DNA of 64,000 bases from Vicingus serpentipes (GTDB taxonomy: Bacteria > Bacteroidota > Bacteroidia > Flavobacteriales_E > Vicingaceae): positions 337,501 through 401,500 of the forward strand of contig NZ_VOOS01000003.1 in the NCBI RefSeq assembly GCF_007993035.1, given 5' to 3'. The translations under genes and the position numbers were made by a program. Of this stretch, positions 45,115 through 52,934 are shown one piece after another. How positions within the stretch are numbered: the stretch's first letter is position 1; each line of letters starts with the position of its first letter. The notes beneath the pieces are model-generated. The model had not been told where the DNA came from. It was given only the letters and a program-made list of their open reading frames with translations, and did not search any database.

Positions 45115-46457
45115 TAGTTTTGGAAAAATTCTTCAACTTCATGAATAGATTTAGAAGAACAAAAAACAACAACTTTATCGCCATCTTTTAATTGAAAACC
45201 TCCAAAAGGAATTACCCCCTTGTTATCTCTAATAACACCAGCAACATTTGCACTTTCAGGAAATTTAATTTCTCTAAGAGTTTTGGTTGTTATTTTAGTA
45301 TCTGCTTTAACATTAAACTCAATAATTTCTGCATCTACACCATGTAAATTAGCAATTGCCTCAACTTCTCCTTTTCTAATAAATTTAAAAATTTCGTTAG
45401 CGGCAATAATTTTTTTATTAATCAAAGTGTCTATACCAATGTTTTGAGAAAGATTAATGTAATCCATATTTTCAACACGAGCAATGGTTTTTCTCACACC
45501 ATGAGATTTAGCAACTAAAGAAGAAATTATGTTCGTTTCAGAATCAGCAGTTAATGCAATAAAAGCATCCATATCGCCAATATTTTCTTCTTCTAAAATT
45601 GAAACATCTCTTCCATCAGCATTAATTACAAGTGTTTTCTTTAAACGTTCAGCAACTTCTGTTGCTTTCTCTTTATCTTCTTCTATTAAAGTAATGTTGT
45701 ACTTTTTCTCTAAAATTTCGGCGGCTAAAATACCTATACGGCTAGCTCCTAAAATCATTATATTTTTAATCTGGAAACAATCTTGACCACAAATTTTAGT
45801 TACTTCTGAAATGCCCTCAGGGGTAGAAATAAAATAAACAATATCATTTTCTAGTATAACTGTATTTGCCTCTATCATTATAGTTTCTCCTTGGCGAAGA
45901 ATAGCTAATGGTTTAAATGATAGGTTAGGGTTGAGGTAAGAAGTATCTACTATTGAATTAGCTTTTAAAGGTGATTTTTCATTAATAGCTATTCCAAATA
46001 CAGTAAGTTTACCGTTTTCAAACTCATAATCATCTGTAAAAGCTGATTGAGTAATTAATCTTTTAATCTCTTTGGATGCTAATTCTACAGGGGAAATTAT
46101 CGTGTCAACACCAAGTTCTTTATAAAATGATTGTAATTCACCTAAAGAAGTTTCGTAGTTGTTAATTCGAGCTATCGTTTTTTTAGCACCTAATTTTTTT
46201 CCTGTAATACATATCAACATGTTGGTTTCTTCAGATGAAGTTGCGGCAATTAATAAGTCGCAAGAACTGATTTTTATTTCTTTAAGAAGTTGAATGTTGG
46301 TAGCATCTCCTTTAACCGGGAAAACGTCAATATGTGATTGCACATAATTTAATCGTTTTTCATTACCATCAATTAAATAAAGGTCTTGAGCTTCACTTGC
46401 CATCATTTTTGCGATGTGAAAACCAACTTCTCCTGCTCCTGCAATTATTATCCTCAT
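45114..46457 (-). CDS. trkA: Trk potassium channel regulator, NAD-binding
   Basis: A 447-residue cytoplasmic gating subunit with two tandem RCK units. The first Rossmann domain starts IIIAGAGEVGFHIAK (2-16), the second IMILGASRIGILAAEILE near residue 233; each is followed by an RCK-C ligand domain. It binds NAD(H) or ATP and opens TrkH. ATG at 46457. A candidate -7 box lies about 25 bases upstream. It is the first gene of the trkA-trkH pair. Confidence 0.95.
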   Translation of the reverse strand: MRIIIAGAGEVGFHIAKMMASEAQDLYLIDGNEKRLNYVQSHIDVFPVKGDATNIQLLKEIKISSCDLLIAATSSEETNMLICITGKKLGAKKTIARINNYETSLGELQSFYKELGVDTIISPVELASKEIKRLITQSAFTDDYEFENGKLTVFGIAINEKSPLKANSIVDTSYLNPNLSFKPLAILRQGETIMIEANTVILENDIVYFISTPEGISEVTKICGQDCFQIKNIMILGASRIGILAAEILEKKYNITLIEEDKEKATEVAERLKKTLVINADGRDVSILEEENIGDMDAFIALTADSETNIISSLVAKSHGVRKTIARVENMDYINLSQNIGIDTLINKKIIAANEIFKFIRKGEVEAIANLHGVDAEIIEFNVKADTKITTKTLREIKFPESANVAGVIRDNKGVIPFGGFQLKDGDKVVVFCSSKSIHEVEEFFQN

Positions 46458-46482
46458 TCTAAAATAAGATTTGTATCGGGCA

Positions 46483-46490
46483 CAAAATTA
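46483..46490 (-). promoter_or_regulatory. Candidate -7 element of trkA
   Basis: On the minus strand TAATTTTG, matching TAnnTTTG, 25 bases upstream of the trkA ATG. The -33 TTTG is not evident. Confidence 0.3.
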
Positions 46491-46582
46491 CGCAATGATT
46501 GGTATTAATTATTGATTTTAGTCATGATAATAAGTAGTAATTAAATGGCTTTTAATTTTAAGGTTATGATTAACTTCGTGGT

Positions 46583-47368
46583 GTGAACAAGCTCAATTAT
46601 CTTCAAAAATATATTAGTTACAAAGCAAAGGCTACCAATGCGCATGGCATTCACCCACCTTTTTTGTTCGAATTGTATAATAATGTTATTGTAGACCAAA
46701 CTCCTTTTTATGCTTTTAGCAATATAGAATCGATACGAGCAAAGTTGTTGTTATCTAATTTAGAAATTGAGATTAACGATTTTGGAGCTGGTTCTTCAGT
46801 TAATAAATCGAAAAAAAGAGCAATAAATGATATTGCTAAAAATACCTTGAAAGCTCCAAAATACGGACAATTACTGTTTCGTTTGGTTAACCGATTTAAA
46901 CCTACAACTGTTTTAGAATTGGGAACATCATTAGGTATTTCTAGTATGTATTTGGCAACAGCTAACAGTAAAACAAAAGTAACTACGGTTGAAGGGTGCC
47001 CAAATGTAACTAAGGTTGCCAAAGTAAATTTTGACAAAATTGGGTTAAAAAATATTGAATTGGTAAATGCACAATTTGATGTTTTTTTACCTGAATATTT
47101 AAAAAGAACAGGCGAACTTGATTTTGTTTTTTTTGATGGTAACCATACCAAAGAAGCTACTTTAAATTACTTTAACTTATGCTTACCTAAAGCTAACAAA
47201 AATACAGTGTTTGTTTTTGATGATATATACTGGAGCAAAGGTATGAATGAAGCTTGGGATGAAATTAAAAAACACCCAAAAATTACCTTAACGGTAGATT
47301 TATTTGCTTTAGGTATAGTATTTTTTAATACCGATTTAAGTAAAGAAGATTTTGTGTTGAGGTACTAG
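46583..47368 (+). CDS. Class I SAM-dependent methyltransferase, O-methyltransferase-like
   Basis: A 261-residue cytoplasmic protein. A helical N-terminal part (1-95) is followed by a Rossmann methyltransferase core: motif I VLELGTSLGISSMYLA near residue 111, then DFVFFDGNHT and VFVFDDIYWSKG, as in catechol-type O-methyltransferases. The substrate is unknown. The start is GTG at 46583; the leading MNKLNYLQKYISYKAKATN fits the domain. Its stop is 3 bases from the left arm of the inverted repeat that bounds the 47372-48131 segment. Confidence 0.85.
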   Translation: MNKLNYLQKYISYKAKATNAHGIHPPFLFELYNNVIVDQTPFYAFSNIESIRAKLLLSNLEIEINDFGAGSSVNKSKKRAINDIAKNTLKAPKYGQLLFRLVNRFKPTTVLELGTSLGISSMYLATANSKTKVTTVEGCPNVTKVAKVNFDKIGLKNIELVNAQFDVFLPEYLKRTGELDFVFFDGNHTKEATLNYFNLCLPKANKNTVFVFDDIYWSKGMNEAWDEIKKHPKITLTVDLFALGIVFFNTDLSKEDFVLRY

Positions 47369-47371
47369 TGT

Positions 47372-47383
47372 TTCGTTTAACAC
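47372..47383 (+). repeat. Outer inverted repeat, left arm
   Basis: TTCGTTTAACAC, exact reverse complement of 48120-48131; it begins 3 bases after the methyltransferase stop codon. Confidence 0.7.
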
Positions 47384-47431
47384 TCAATCTATGTTTTTGT
47401 AGGGAAATTGAAAGTACTAAATTTTCGTTTA

Positions 47432-47452
47432 GCTAATTAGCCAAAGCTTTGG
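47432..47452. repeat. Two adjoining perfect palindromes
   Basis: GCTAATTAGC (47432-47441) and CCAAAGCTTTGG (47441-47452) share one base. They are 10- and 12-base perfect dyads, possibly a protein-binding or recombination site. They lie in the left non-coding arm of the candidate cassette. Confidence 0.4.
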
Positions 47453-47558
47453 ACTTTAACTTTTCACCCGATAAAACGTCAAAACAAATTTTTGGCGGAG
47501 TTTATTATTTGTTTTTCTGTTTCAAATTACTACCAACTGCCCTATAAAATATAGATGA

Positions 47559-47568
47559 TGTTACCTGT
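47559..47568 (+). repeat. Inner inverted repeat, left arm
   Basis: TGTTACCTGT, exact reverse complement of 48053-48062; 13 bases beyond the stop codon of the enclosed gene. Confidence 0.6.
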
Positions 47569-47581
47569 TGGTTATTTTTCA

Positions 47582-48034
47582 TTACCAATAGCCATAACCT
47601 GTGGATTTTGAAGAATTGGAGTAGTACATTCCAGACTTATCATTTTCCCAAAGTTCGACGACATATTTTGCTTCTGAAATTATTTTCTGCCAGTCACTAG
47701 TTTTTAGAATGTCTTTTTCTTTAATTGTAACATTATAAGGCAGACTACCCAATAGGTAGCGTAGTTGGCGGAGTCTATCAATCAGTTCTTTTCCAAAGCC
47801 TAATGCAATAGAATCGTGATAGATGAAGTAAGTAAAGCAATCATCGAGTAATTCCTCCCTCATTTCAAGTAATGAAGTTTTAACGTCTGGAATACTGTTT
47901 TCTATCCATACTTTCCATTGAAAATCCTCATCTGCAAACGTCTTTAGAGTGTCGTAGTATTCTCGTATAACGTGATCCTGATTATCTTTTGGTAATTTAA
48001 AAATTGATGCAGGATGCAGGTTATAGTTGTCCAT
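47582..48034 (-). CDS. Orphan protein of 150 residues, unknown
   Basis: No family is recognised. The protein is acidic and helical, without signal peptide or membrane segment; it contains a Trp-rich start region (FQWKVWIENSIPDV), a DDCFTYFIYH stretch and a Ser/Tyr/Gly-rich tail (YYSNSSKSTGYGYW). By hand count its G+C is about 35 percent, slightly above what I see in neighbouring genes. ATG at 48034. It is the only gene inside the inverted-repeat-bounded segment, so it may be cargo of a mobile cassette. The frame is long and clean, which supports a real gene; immunity, antitoxin or toxin roles are possible but have no direct evidence. Confidence 0.6.
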   Translation of the reverse strand: MDNYNLHPASIFKLPKDNQDHVIREYYDTLKTFADEDFQWKVWIENSIPDVKTSLLEMREELLDDCFTYFIYHDSIALGFGKELIDRLRQLRYLLGSLPYNVTIKEKDILKTSDWQKIISEAKYVVELWENDKSGMYYSNSSKSTGYGYW

Positions 48035-48052
48035 ATATTATTTTTTCTACTT

Positions 48053-48062
48053 ACAGGTAACA
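48053..48062 (+). repeat. Inner inverted repeat, right arm
   Basis: ACAGGTAACA, matching 47559-47568 in inverted orientation; 18 bases upstream of the enclosed gene's ATG. Confidence 0.6.
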
Positions 48063-48083
48063 CCTTTGTTGGGAACGTTTTAA

Positions 48084-48101
48084 CCCTTCGGCAAGCTCAG
48101 G
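48084..48101. repeat. REP-like motif
   Basis: CCCTTCGGCAAGCTCAGG resembles the CTTCGACAAGCTCAG element that recurs between genes of many bacteria. It is more GC-rich than its surroundings, and I noticed only this copy here. Confidence 0.45.
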
Positions 48102-48119
48102 ATAAATTCATTTTACATT

Positions 48120-48131
48120 GTGTTAAACGAA
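48120..48131 (+). repeat. Outer inverted repeat, right arm
   Basis: GTGTTAAACGAA, exact reverse complement of 47372-47383. It lies 31 bases from the stop of the downstream methyltransferase gene. Confidence 0.7.
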
Positions 48132-48162
48132 GTTAGCGTTTATTTATCACAAAGTCAAGTAG

Positions 48163-48774
48163 TTATTTTCTACCCGTTAATAAGAAAACAGAATAAGTAC
48201 CAGTTTCTTTGTCAATAGTGTTAGCAGTTTCAATTTTTAAGTCTTTAAAACCAGCAATTTCTGCAATTTTCATGAATTCATTTCTATCAAATCCAAAATG
48301 AAAAACGCCTGTATCTTCAGTATGAAATGAACCATTTTCTTTATCAAGGTCGGCAATTGCTATGGTTCCGTTATCTTTCAATAAGGCATAAAATTTATTA
48401 AACAACTCTTGTACATTATTGATGTGGTGTATTGTCATGGATGAGATGATTCCATCAAATTTTGTATCTAAGGTTTCTTTGGTTAAATCTAATTCAGCTA
48501 TTTCTAGTTTGCAGGCTATCTGGTCTATTTTCGATTTTAAAACATCAGTCATTGCTTTAGAAACATCAATAGCAGTAATTTTACCAGCATAGGGTGCAAT
48601 ATTTGAGGTTAGCAGCCCAGTACCAGAGCCAAAATCCATGATGTGCATTTCTTTAGTAAAGGAAACTTCTTTTAATATTGTTTTCGCAATATTATCTACA
48701 TTTTCAGTTCTAGACTTTTTGTCATCATAGTCTCCTGCTTTTTCTGCAAAAAAATCTCTTTGTTCAGCTTTCAT
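48163..48774 (-). CDS. Class I SAM-dependent methyltransferase in kynurenine operon
   Basis: A 203-residue UbiE/Methyltransf-type enzyme: motif I IMDFGSGTGLLTSNIAP (near residue 45), ITAIDVSKAM, then the post-motif SSMTIHHINNVQELF and IAIADLDKENGSFH. It starts MKAEQRDFFAEKAGDYDDKK, as small-molecule methyltransferases of this group do. ATG at 48774, 2 bases after the preceding stop, so it is the last gene of the kynU-kmo operon. Methylation of a kynurenine-pathway aromatic is an attractive but untested idea; a general metabolite methyltransferase is equally possible. Confidence 0.85.
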   Translation of the reverse strand: MKAEQRDFFAEKAGDYDDKKSRTENVDNIAKTILKEVSFTKEMHIMDFGSGTGLLTSNIAPYAGKITAIDVSKAMTDVLKSKIDQIACKLEIAELDLTKETLDTKFDGIISSMTIHHINNVQELFNKFYALLKDNGTIAIADLDKENGSFHTEDTGVFHFGFDRNEFMKIAEIAGFKDLKIETANTIDKETGTYSVFLLTGRK

Positions 48775-48776
48775 TT

Positions 48777-49613
48777 TTATTCCGATTGAAAATTATCAGG
48801 ATCAATTCCCATTGGGTTATAAACTTTAGGACAAGATGTAGAGCCTTTTTTCAAAAACATAAATCGTATCTTAAAAATTAGTGGGCGAGAGCGCGTATTA
48901 AAATAATCGTGCGTAGATTTTATGTGGTTAAACTCATACAAAGCAAATATTGGAGTTTCTATCATTGGCATAATAATTAAACGTTTGCCAGTTTTAAATC
49001 CTACCCCAAAAAAGTAATGTATTTCTCCAACAAAATCAGAAACAAATTTTTGGTCTTGCCCTAAAATGGTACCGCCACCACTTCGGCTTTTTATGATGAA
49101 ATAATCAGCATTTAAGCCTAAACCATTTACAATAAATGTTTTTTCAGAAGCATCATAACTATGCCCAATATTAAAATTTAAGGATAAAGCATGGTCACTA
49201 TAACTTCCAGTAGTTTCAGTTTGAGAATAGAGTAAATTATTAAAAGTAGTAGTTTGTGCAAAATTTTCACCACCCCTAAACCATTTATAGCTTAACCCAT
49301 AATCTTGGTAGTTAAAAATACGTTTACCGTTTATTTTAAACTTCCCTATTTCTAAAAACAGTCCAAATTTACCAGTTGGTTTTGCCGTATAATCTTGAGT
49401 AAATGTTTGGTTTAGTGTGTCTGTAAAATCAATCGTTTCACTTTGTTTTAGGTAAGGAAGCATATATGTTCCACCTATTCCAAAAAACCAACCTTTATCC
49501 AATTTATCTGCACCTGTACGGTATAAACCACCACCTTTTTTTCCTGGTCCATAAGTTTGACTAAATAAAGATATACTTAGAATGAGTAAAAAAGGTAGGA
49601 GTAGTTTTTTCAT
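48777..49613 (-). CDS. Outer-membrane beta-barrel protein in kynurenine operon, unknown
   Basis: A 278-residue exported protein with signal peptide (1-19, ...ISLFSQ) and amphipathic strands typical of an outer-membrane barrel (WFFGIGGTYMLPYL, KFGLFLEIGKFKI, HALSLNFNIGHSY, YFFGVGFKTGKR). The family is not recognised; it contains a Gly-rich loop (SRSGGGTILG) and a late Cys (STSCPKVYN). It sits between kmo (5-base gap) and the methyltransferase (2-base gap), so it is co-transcribed with tryptophan catabolism. It might be a transport or surface component, or simply a hitch-hiker in the operon. Confidence 0.75.
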   Translation of the reverse strand: MKKLLLPFLLILSISLFSQTYGPGKKGGGLYRTGADKLDKGWFFGIGGTYMLPYLKQSETIDFTDTLNQTFTQDYTAKPTGKFGLFLEIGKFKINGKRIFNYQDYGLSYKWFRGGENFAQTTTFNNLLYSQTETTGSYSDHALSLNFNIGHSYDASEKTFIVNGLGLNADYFIIKSRSGGGTILGQDQKFVSDFVGEIHYFFGVGFKTGKRLIIMPMIETPIFALYEFNHIKSTHDYFNTRSRPLIFKIRFMFLKKGSTSCPKVYNPMGIDPDNFQSE

Positions 49614-49618
49614 GGTGT

Positions 49619-50959
49619 TTAATTCAATTCAGCTAAAATAGCATTTTCAACAGCTTCACTATTCCAAACGTTTTCAATGTCTTCAAATTGTGCCATTACG
49701 TTTTTCATAATTGCATCTTGCTTTTGGCCAGTTTTCCATGCTTCAGAATAGCGAATGTGGCTAAACGTAACTTGGCTATATAATGGTAACCATTTTTCTG
49801 GATGTTTCTCTGAGAAATGGGCTTCTATTTTTTTCTGTAATAGAAACTTAGGGTCACCAACATAATCACGCATTACATAATAATTGTGTAAAGATAAATC
49901 TTGAACACCATCACCATCTGGTTTTCTTAATTGTTGATATTCTTCAAAAACCTTAGGCCAATCTTCATTATGTTTTTGCATTAATTCCCACATTACAGAA
50001 CAATCTTCAAAACCACAATTCATTCCTTGTCCGTAAAACGGAACAGTAGCATGAGCTGCATCTCCCATTAAAGCAGTTTTTCCATGTGTCCATGGGTAGC
50101 ATCTAACAATTGCTAGTGATGATAAAGGGTGATCTTCCCAAGCATCAGCAATATTTGGCATCATTGTATAAAAATCAGGGAAAGTAGATTGGAAAAAGTT
50201 ATCTACAGCTTCTTTTGATGTTAAAGTTTTAAATGAATTTGGGCCATTAAATGGCATAAACAATGTACATGTAAAAGAACCATCTTCGTTAGGCAACGCA
50301 ATTAACATAAACCTGCCTCTAGGCCATATGTGTAAAGCATTTTTGTCTAACTTATATGAGCCATCTTCGTTGGCTGGTAATAATATTTCACGGTAGCCAT
50401 CTTCAATGTAATTTTGACTATAATTAAATCGATCCAGTTTTTGCATCGCATTATAACGAACAGCAGAAAAAGCCCCATCAGAAGCAAAAACAACATCAGA
50501 TTTAACTTCCCATTTTTTACCTGTTTCAGAATTTTCTAGAAAAACAATTCCGTTTTCTAAATCAGTTCCTACACATTTTTCGTTGTAAAAAATTTCAGCT
50601 TGTCCAGTAGCTTCAGCAATATCCATCATTCGAGCATTAACTCCTCCTCTTGATACTGAATAAATAGCTTGTCCTTCTTTCCCGTAGGGTTGGTAAGTTA
50701 AGTTACTTTCTAAATCGTGCATTATTCTTCCCGACATTGGAATAGCAATCTCTCTTACAGCATCACCAACACCAACAGTATCTAATGCTTTCCAACCTCT
50801 AGTAGATAGAGCCAAATTAATTGACTTACCAGCAGAAATTTCTGCTTTTCTAATGTCTGGTCTTCTTTCAAATAACTGAACTTTATAACCAGCTTTTGTT
50901 AAATATACTGCCCATAATGAGCCAACTAAACCTGCACCTACAATACTTGCTGTTTTCAT
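49619..50959 (-). CDS. kmo: Kynurenine 3-monooxygenase
   Basis: Flavoprotein hydroxylase that converts L-kynurenine to 3-hydroxykynurenine with NADPH and O2. The 446-residue protein shows the FAD fold SIVGAGLVGSLWAVYL (4-19), the ribose-binding DG motif FASDGAFSAVRY, and the second FAD motif LMGDAAHATVPFYGQGMNCG with FEDC after it. ISAGKSINLALSTRG is a KMO-specific block. The C-terminus ends without a long membrane helix, as expected for bacterial KMO. It begins 2 bases after kynU. Confidence 0.96.
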   Translation of the reverse strand: MKTASIVGAGLVGSLWAVYLTKAGYKVQLFERRPDIRKAEISAGKSINLALSTRGWKALDTVGVGDAVREIAIPMSGRIMHDLESNLTYQPYGKEGQAIYSVSRGGVNARMMDIAEATGQAEIFYNEKCVGTDLENGIVFLENSETGKKWEVKSDVVFASDGAFSAVRYNAMQKLDRFNYSQNYIEDGYREILLPANEDGSYKLDKNALHIWPRGRFMLIALPNEDGSFTCTLFMPFNGPNSFKTLTSKEAVDNFFQSTFPDFYTMMPNIADAWEDHPLSSLAIVRCYPWTHGKTALMGDAAHATVPFYGQGMNCGFEDCSVMWELMQKHNEDWPKVFEEYQQLRKPDGDGVQDLSLHNYYVMRDYVGDPKFLLQKKIEAHFSEKHPEKWLPLYSQVTFSHIRYSEAWKTGQKQDAIMKNVMAQFEDIENVWNSEAVENAILAELN

Positions 50960-50961
50960 AA

Positions 50962-52245
50962 TTACTTTTTTAATGCGTTTGATAAAATTTGTCCAAAGCG
51001 ATAAACATCTTCGAATGAATTATATAATGGAACCGGAGCCATTCTTATAGCATTCGGTTCTCTCCAATCAGAAATTACACCTTCGTTAGTTAATTCATTA
51101 AATAAATCTTTTCCATAGCCATGAGCTATTACAGAAACTTGACATCCACGTTCTTTCCAATTACGTGGAGTAATTATTTCTAATGATTTATCAGTACCAG
51201 AAAGTGAAGCATTTATATTATCAACTATAAATTCTAAATAGCCAGATAATGCTTTTTGTTTTTTTAATAGTTTCTCCATTCCTACTTCTTCAAAAATATC
51301 TATCGATGCTTTATGAGCAGCCATAGTTAAAATTGGAGCATTACTCATTTGCCAGGCTTCAGCCGATTTCATAGGTTGAAAACCTTTCTCCATCAAAAAT
51401 CTTGAATCCTTATCGTGCCCCCACCATCCAGCAAAACGAGGTAAATCAGTATTGTTGCAATGACGTTCGTGAACAAAAGCTCCAGAAACTCCACCAGGAC
51501 CTGAGTTTAAATATTTGTATGAACACCAACAAGCAAAATCAACATTCCATTCGTGTAATTTTAATTCGATATTACCGGCACCATGAGCTAAATCGAAACC
51601 ACAATTTGCACCAACTTTATGAGCCGCTTCAGTAATTGCTTTCATATCAAAAACTTGCCCAGTAAAGTAATTTACTCCACCAATCATTACACAAGCTAAA
51701 GTATCACCAGCTTCTTCAATTGCAGAAATAATATCTTCATGTCTTATTGTTCGTTCTCCTTCTCTTGGAGCAATTTCAATGATTGCTTCATCAGGATTTA
51801 ATCCAGCAGATTTCACTTGCATTTCTAAAGCATATTGATCTGATGGGAAAGCTTTTGCTTCGCAAAGAATTTTATAACGTTGAGGAGTAGGGCGGTAAAA
51901 GGAAACTAAAAGTAAATTTAAGTTTACTGTAAGGTTATTCATTACCACAACTTCTTTTGGTAAAGCTCCAACAATTTTAGCAACAGGTGCAGCAAACATT
52001 TCATGGTAAGCAAACCAAGGGTTTCTTCCATGAAAATGACCTTCAACTCCCCATTTTGCCCAATCTTCTAATTCTATATTGATGTAATCTTTGGTAGATT
52101 TAGGCTGTAATCCTAATGAGTTTCCAGTAAAATAAATGGTTTCTTTTCCATCAATAACTGGTATGTAAAATTTATTTCTGTAATCTTTTAACTCATCTTG
52201 CTCGTCTTGTTGGCGTGCAAATTCTAAACTATTTTGGTAGTTCAT
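50962..52245 (-). CDS. kynU: Kynureninase
   Basis: PLP enzyme that cleaves 3-hydroxykynurenine to 3-hydroxyanthranilate plus alanine (or kynurenine to anthranilate). The 427-residue protein has TGNSLGLQPKS (40-50), VMNNLTVNLNLL, DLAHGAGN with Asp218, and Lys244 in WCSYKYLNSGPGG as the PLP anchor. It is the first gene of a four-gene operon (kynU, kmo, outer-membrane protein, methyltransferase). Tryptophan dioxygenase, formamidase and 3-hydroxyanthranilate dioxygenase are not in the window. Confidence 0.96.
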   Translation of the reverse strand: MNYQNSLEFARQQDEQDELKDYRNKFYIPVIDGKETIYFTGNSLGLQPKSTKDYINIELEDWAKWGVEGHFHGRNPWFAYHEMFAAPVAKIVGALPKEVVVMNNLTVNLNLLLVSFYRPTPQRYKILCEAKAFPSDQYALEMQVKSAGLNPDEAIIEIAPREGERTIRHEDIISAIEEAGDTLACVMIGGVNYFTGQVFDMKAITEAAHKVGANCGFDLAHGAGNIELKLHEWNVDFACWCSYKYLNSGPGGVSGAFVHERHCNNTDLPRFAGWWGHDKDSRFLMEKGFQPMKSAEAWQMSNAPILTMAAHKASIDIFEEVGMEKLLKKQKALSGYLEFIVDNINASLSGTDKSLEIITPRNWKERGCQVSVIAHGYGKDLFNELTNEGVISDWREPNAIRMAPVPLYNSFEDVYRFGQILSNALKK

Positions 52246-52334
52246 TTAGTACTGTTTTGAATGAACCGTAAATATACATAACTAACTTTGAAAGTAAAAT
52301 ATTGGAGGGGGCTAAAATTCTAGAATTTAAAAAG

Positions 52335-52934
52335 TCAAAGGTCTAGTTCTAACTGTTCAGGTAATAATCGAAAAGTTATGCGATGTAAATTTGTTGTCCC
52401 TACTTTTTTAATCGCTTCACGGTGTGCTTTTGTTGGATAACCTTTGTTTTTATTCCAAGCGTAATCGGGGTATTTTTCGTGAGCATTAAACATAAACTCA
52501 TCTCGGTATGTTTTTGCTAAAACAGATGCCGCTGCAATAGACAAAAATTTACCATCACCTTTAATAATACACTCATGAGGAATGTCTTTATAAGCTTTAA
52601 ATCGATTCCCGTCAATCAATAAAAGTTCTGGCGTTTTTTTGAGTTGTTCAACCGCTCGATGCATAGCTAGAAAAGAAGCATTTAAAATATTGATTTTATC
52701 AATTTCATGATTATCAACTATTCCAACGCCGAAGGCAATAGCATCTCTTTCAATTTCAATTCGCAACAAGTCTCTTTTCTTTTCAGATAATTGTTTAGAA
52801 TCGTTAAGAAGTTTGTTTTTGTAGTTTTTTGGGAGAATTACAGCAGCAGCATAGACTGGGCCTGCTAAACAACCTCTCCCAGCTTCATCACAACCTGCTT
52901 CAATAAGTTTATTTTGAAATTTACTTTTAAGCAT
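52335..52934 (-). CDS. rnhB: Ribonuclease HII
   Basis: Removes ribonucleotides and RNA primers from DNA-RNA hybrids. The 199-residue protein carries [21 protein letters not shown] near the start, with Asp16 and Glu17 as metal ligands, LLIDGNRF (third acid), and [18 protein letters not shown] start at ATG 52934; a TTG just before it (52937) is also in frame. The ATG overlaps the end of the glycosyltransferase gene by 8 bases, so the pair are coupled. Confidence 0.95.
   Translation of the reverse strand: MLKSKFQNKLIEAGCDEAGRGCLAGPVYAAAVILPKNYKNKLLNDSKQLSEKKRDLLRIEIERDAIAFGVGIVDNHEIDKINILNASFLAMHRAVEQLKKTPELLLIDGNRFKAYKDIPHECIIKGDGKFLSIAAASVLAKTYRDEFMFNAHEKYPDYAWNKNKGYPTKAHREAIKKVGTTNLHRITFRLLPEQLELDL

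Larger units (their letters stand above)
47372..48131. mobile_element. Candidate non-autonomous cassette bounded by inverted repeats
   Basis: The ends are a perfect 12-base inverted repeat, TTCGTTTAACAC (47372-47383) and GTGTTAAACGAA (48120-48131). A second, perfect 10-base inverted repeat, TGTTACCTGT (47559-47568) and ACAGGTAACA (48053-48062), is nested inside and hugs the single 150-residue gene. The left flank holds two adjoining palindromes, and the right flank a REP-like motif. The segment carries no transposase or integrase and I see no clear target duplication, so the mobile nature is inferred. Confidence 0.45.

Noticed and set aside
46708-47151. 147-codon frame opposite the plus-strand methyltransferase
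   Set aside because: The methyltransferase motifs on the plus strand explain the region; the antisense product has no recognisable features.
47532-47572. ACCAAC...GTTGGT pair as an integron attC site
   Set aside because: The core sequences do not fit RYYYAAC/GTTRRRY, and there is no array of cassettes or integrase in the window.
52283-52290. TAACTTTG on the plus strand as a promoter
   Set aside because: The nearest TTTG is 23 bases upstream, outside the usual spacing, and no plus-strand gene follows.
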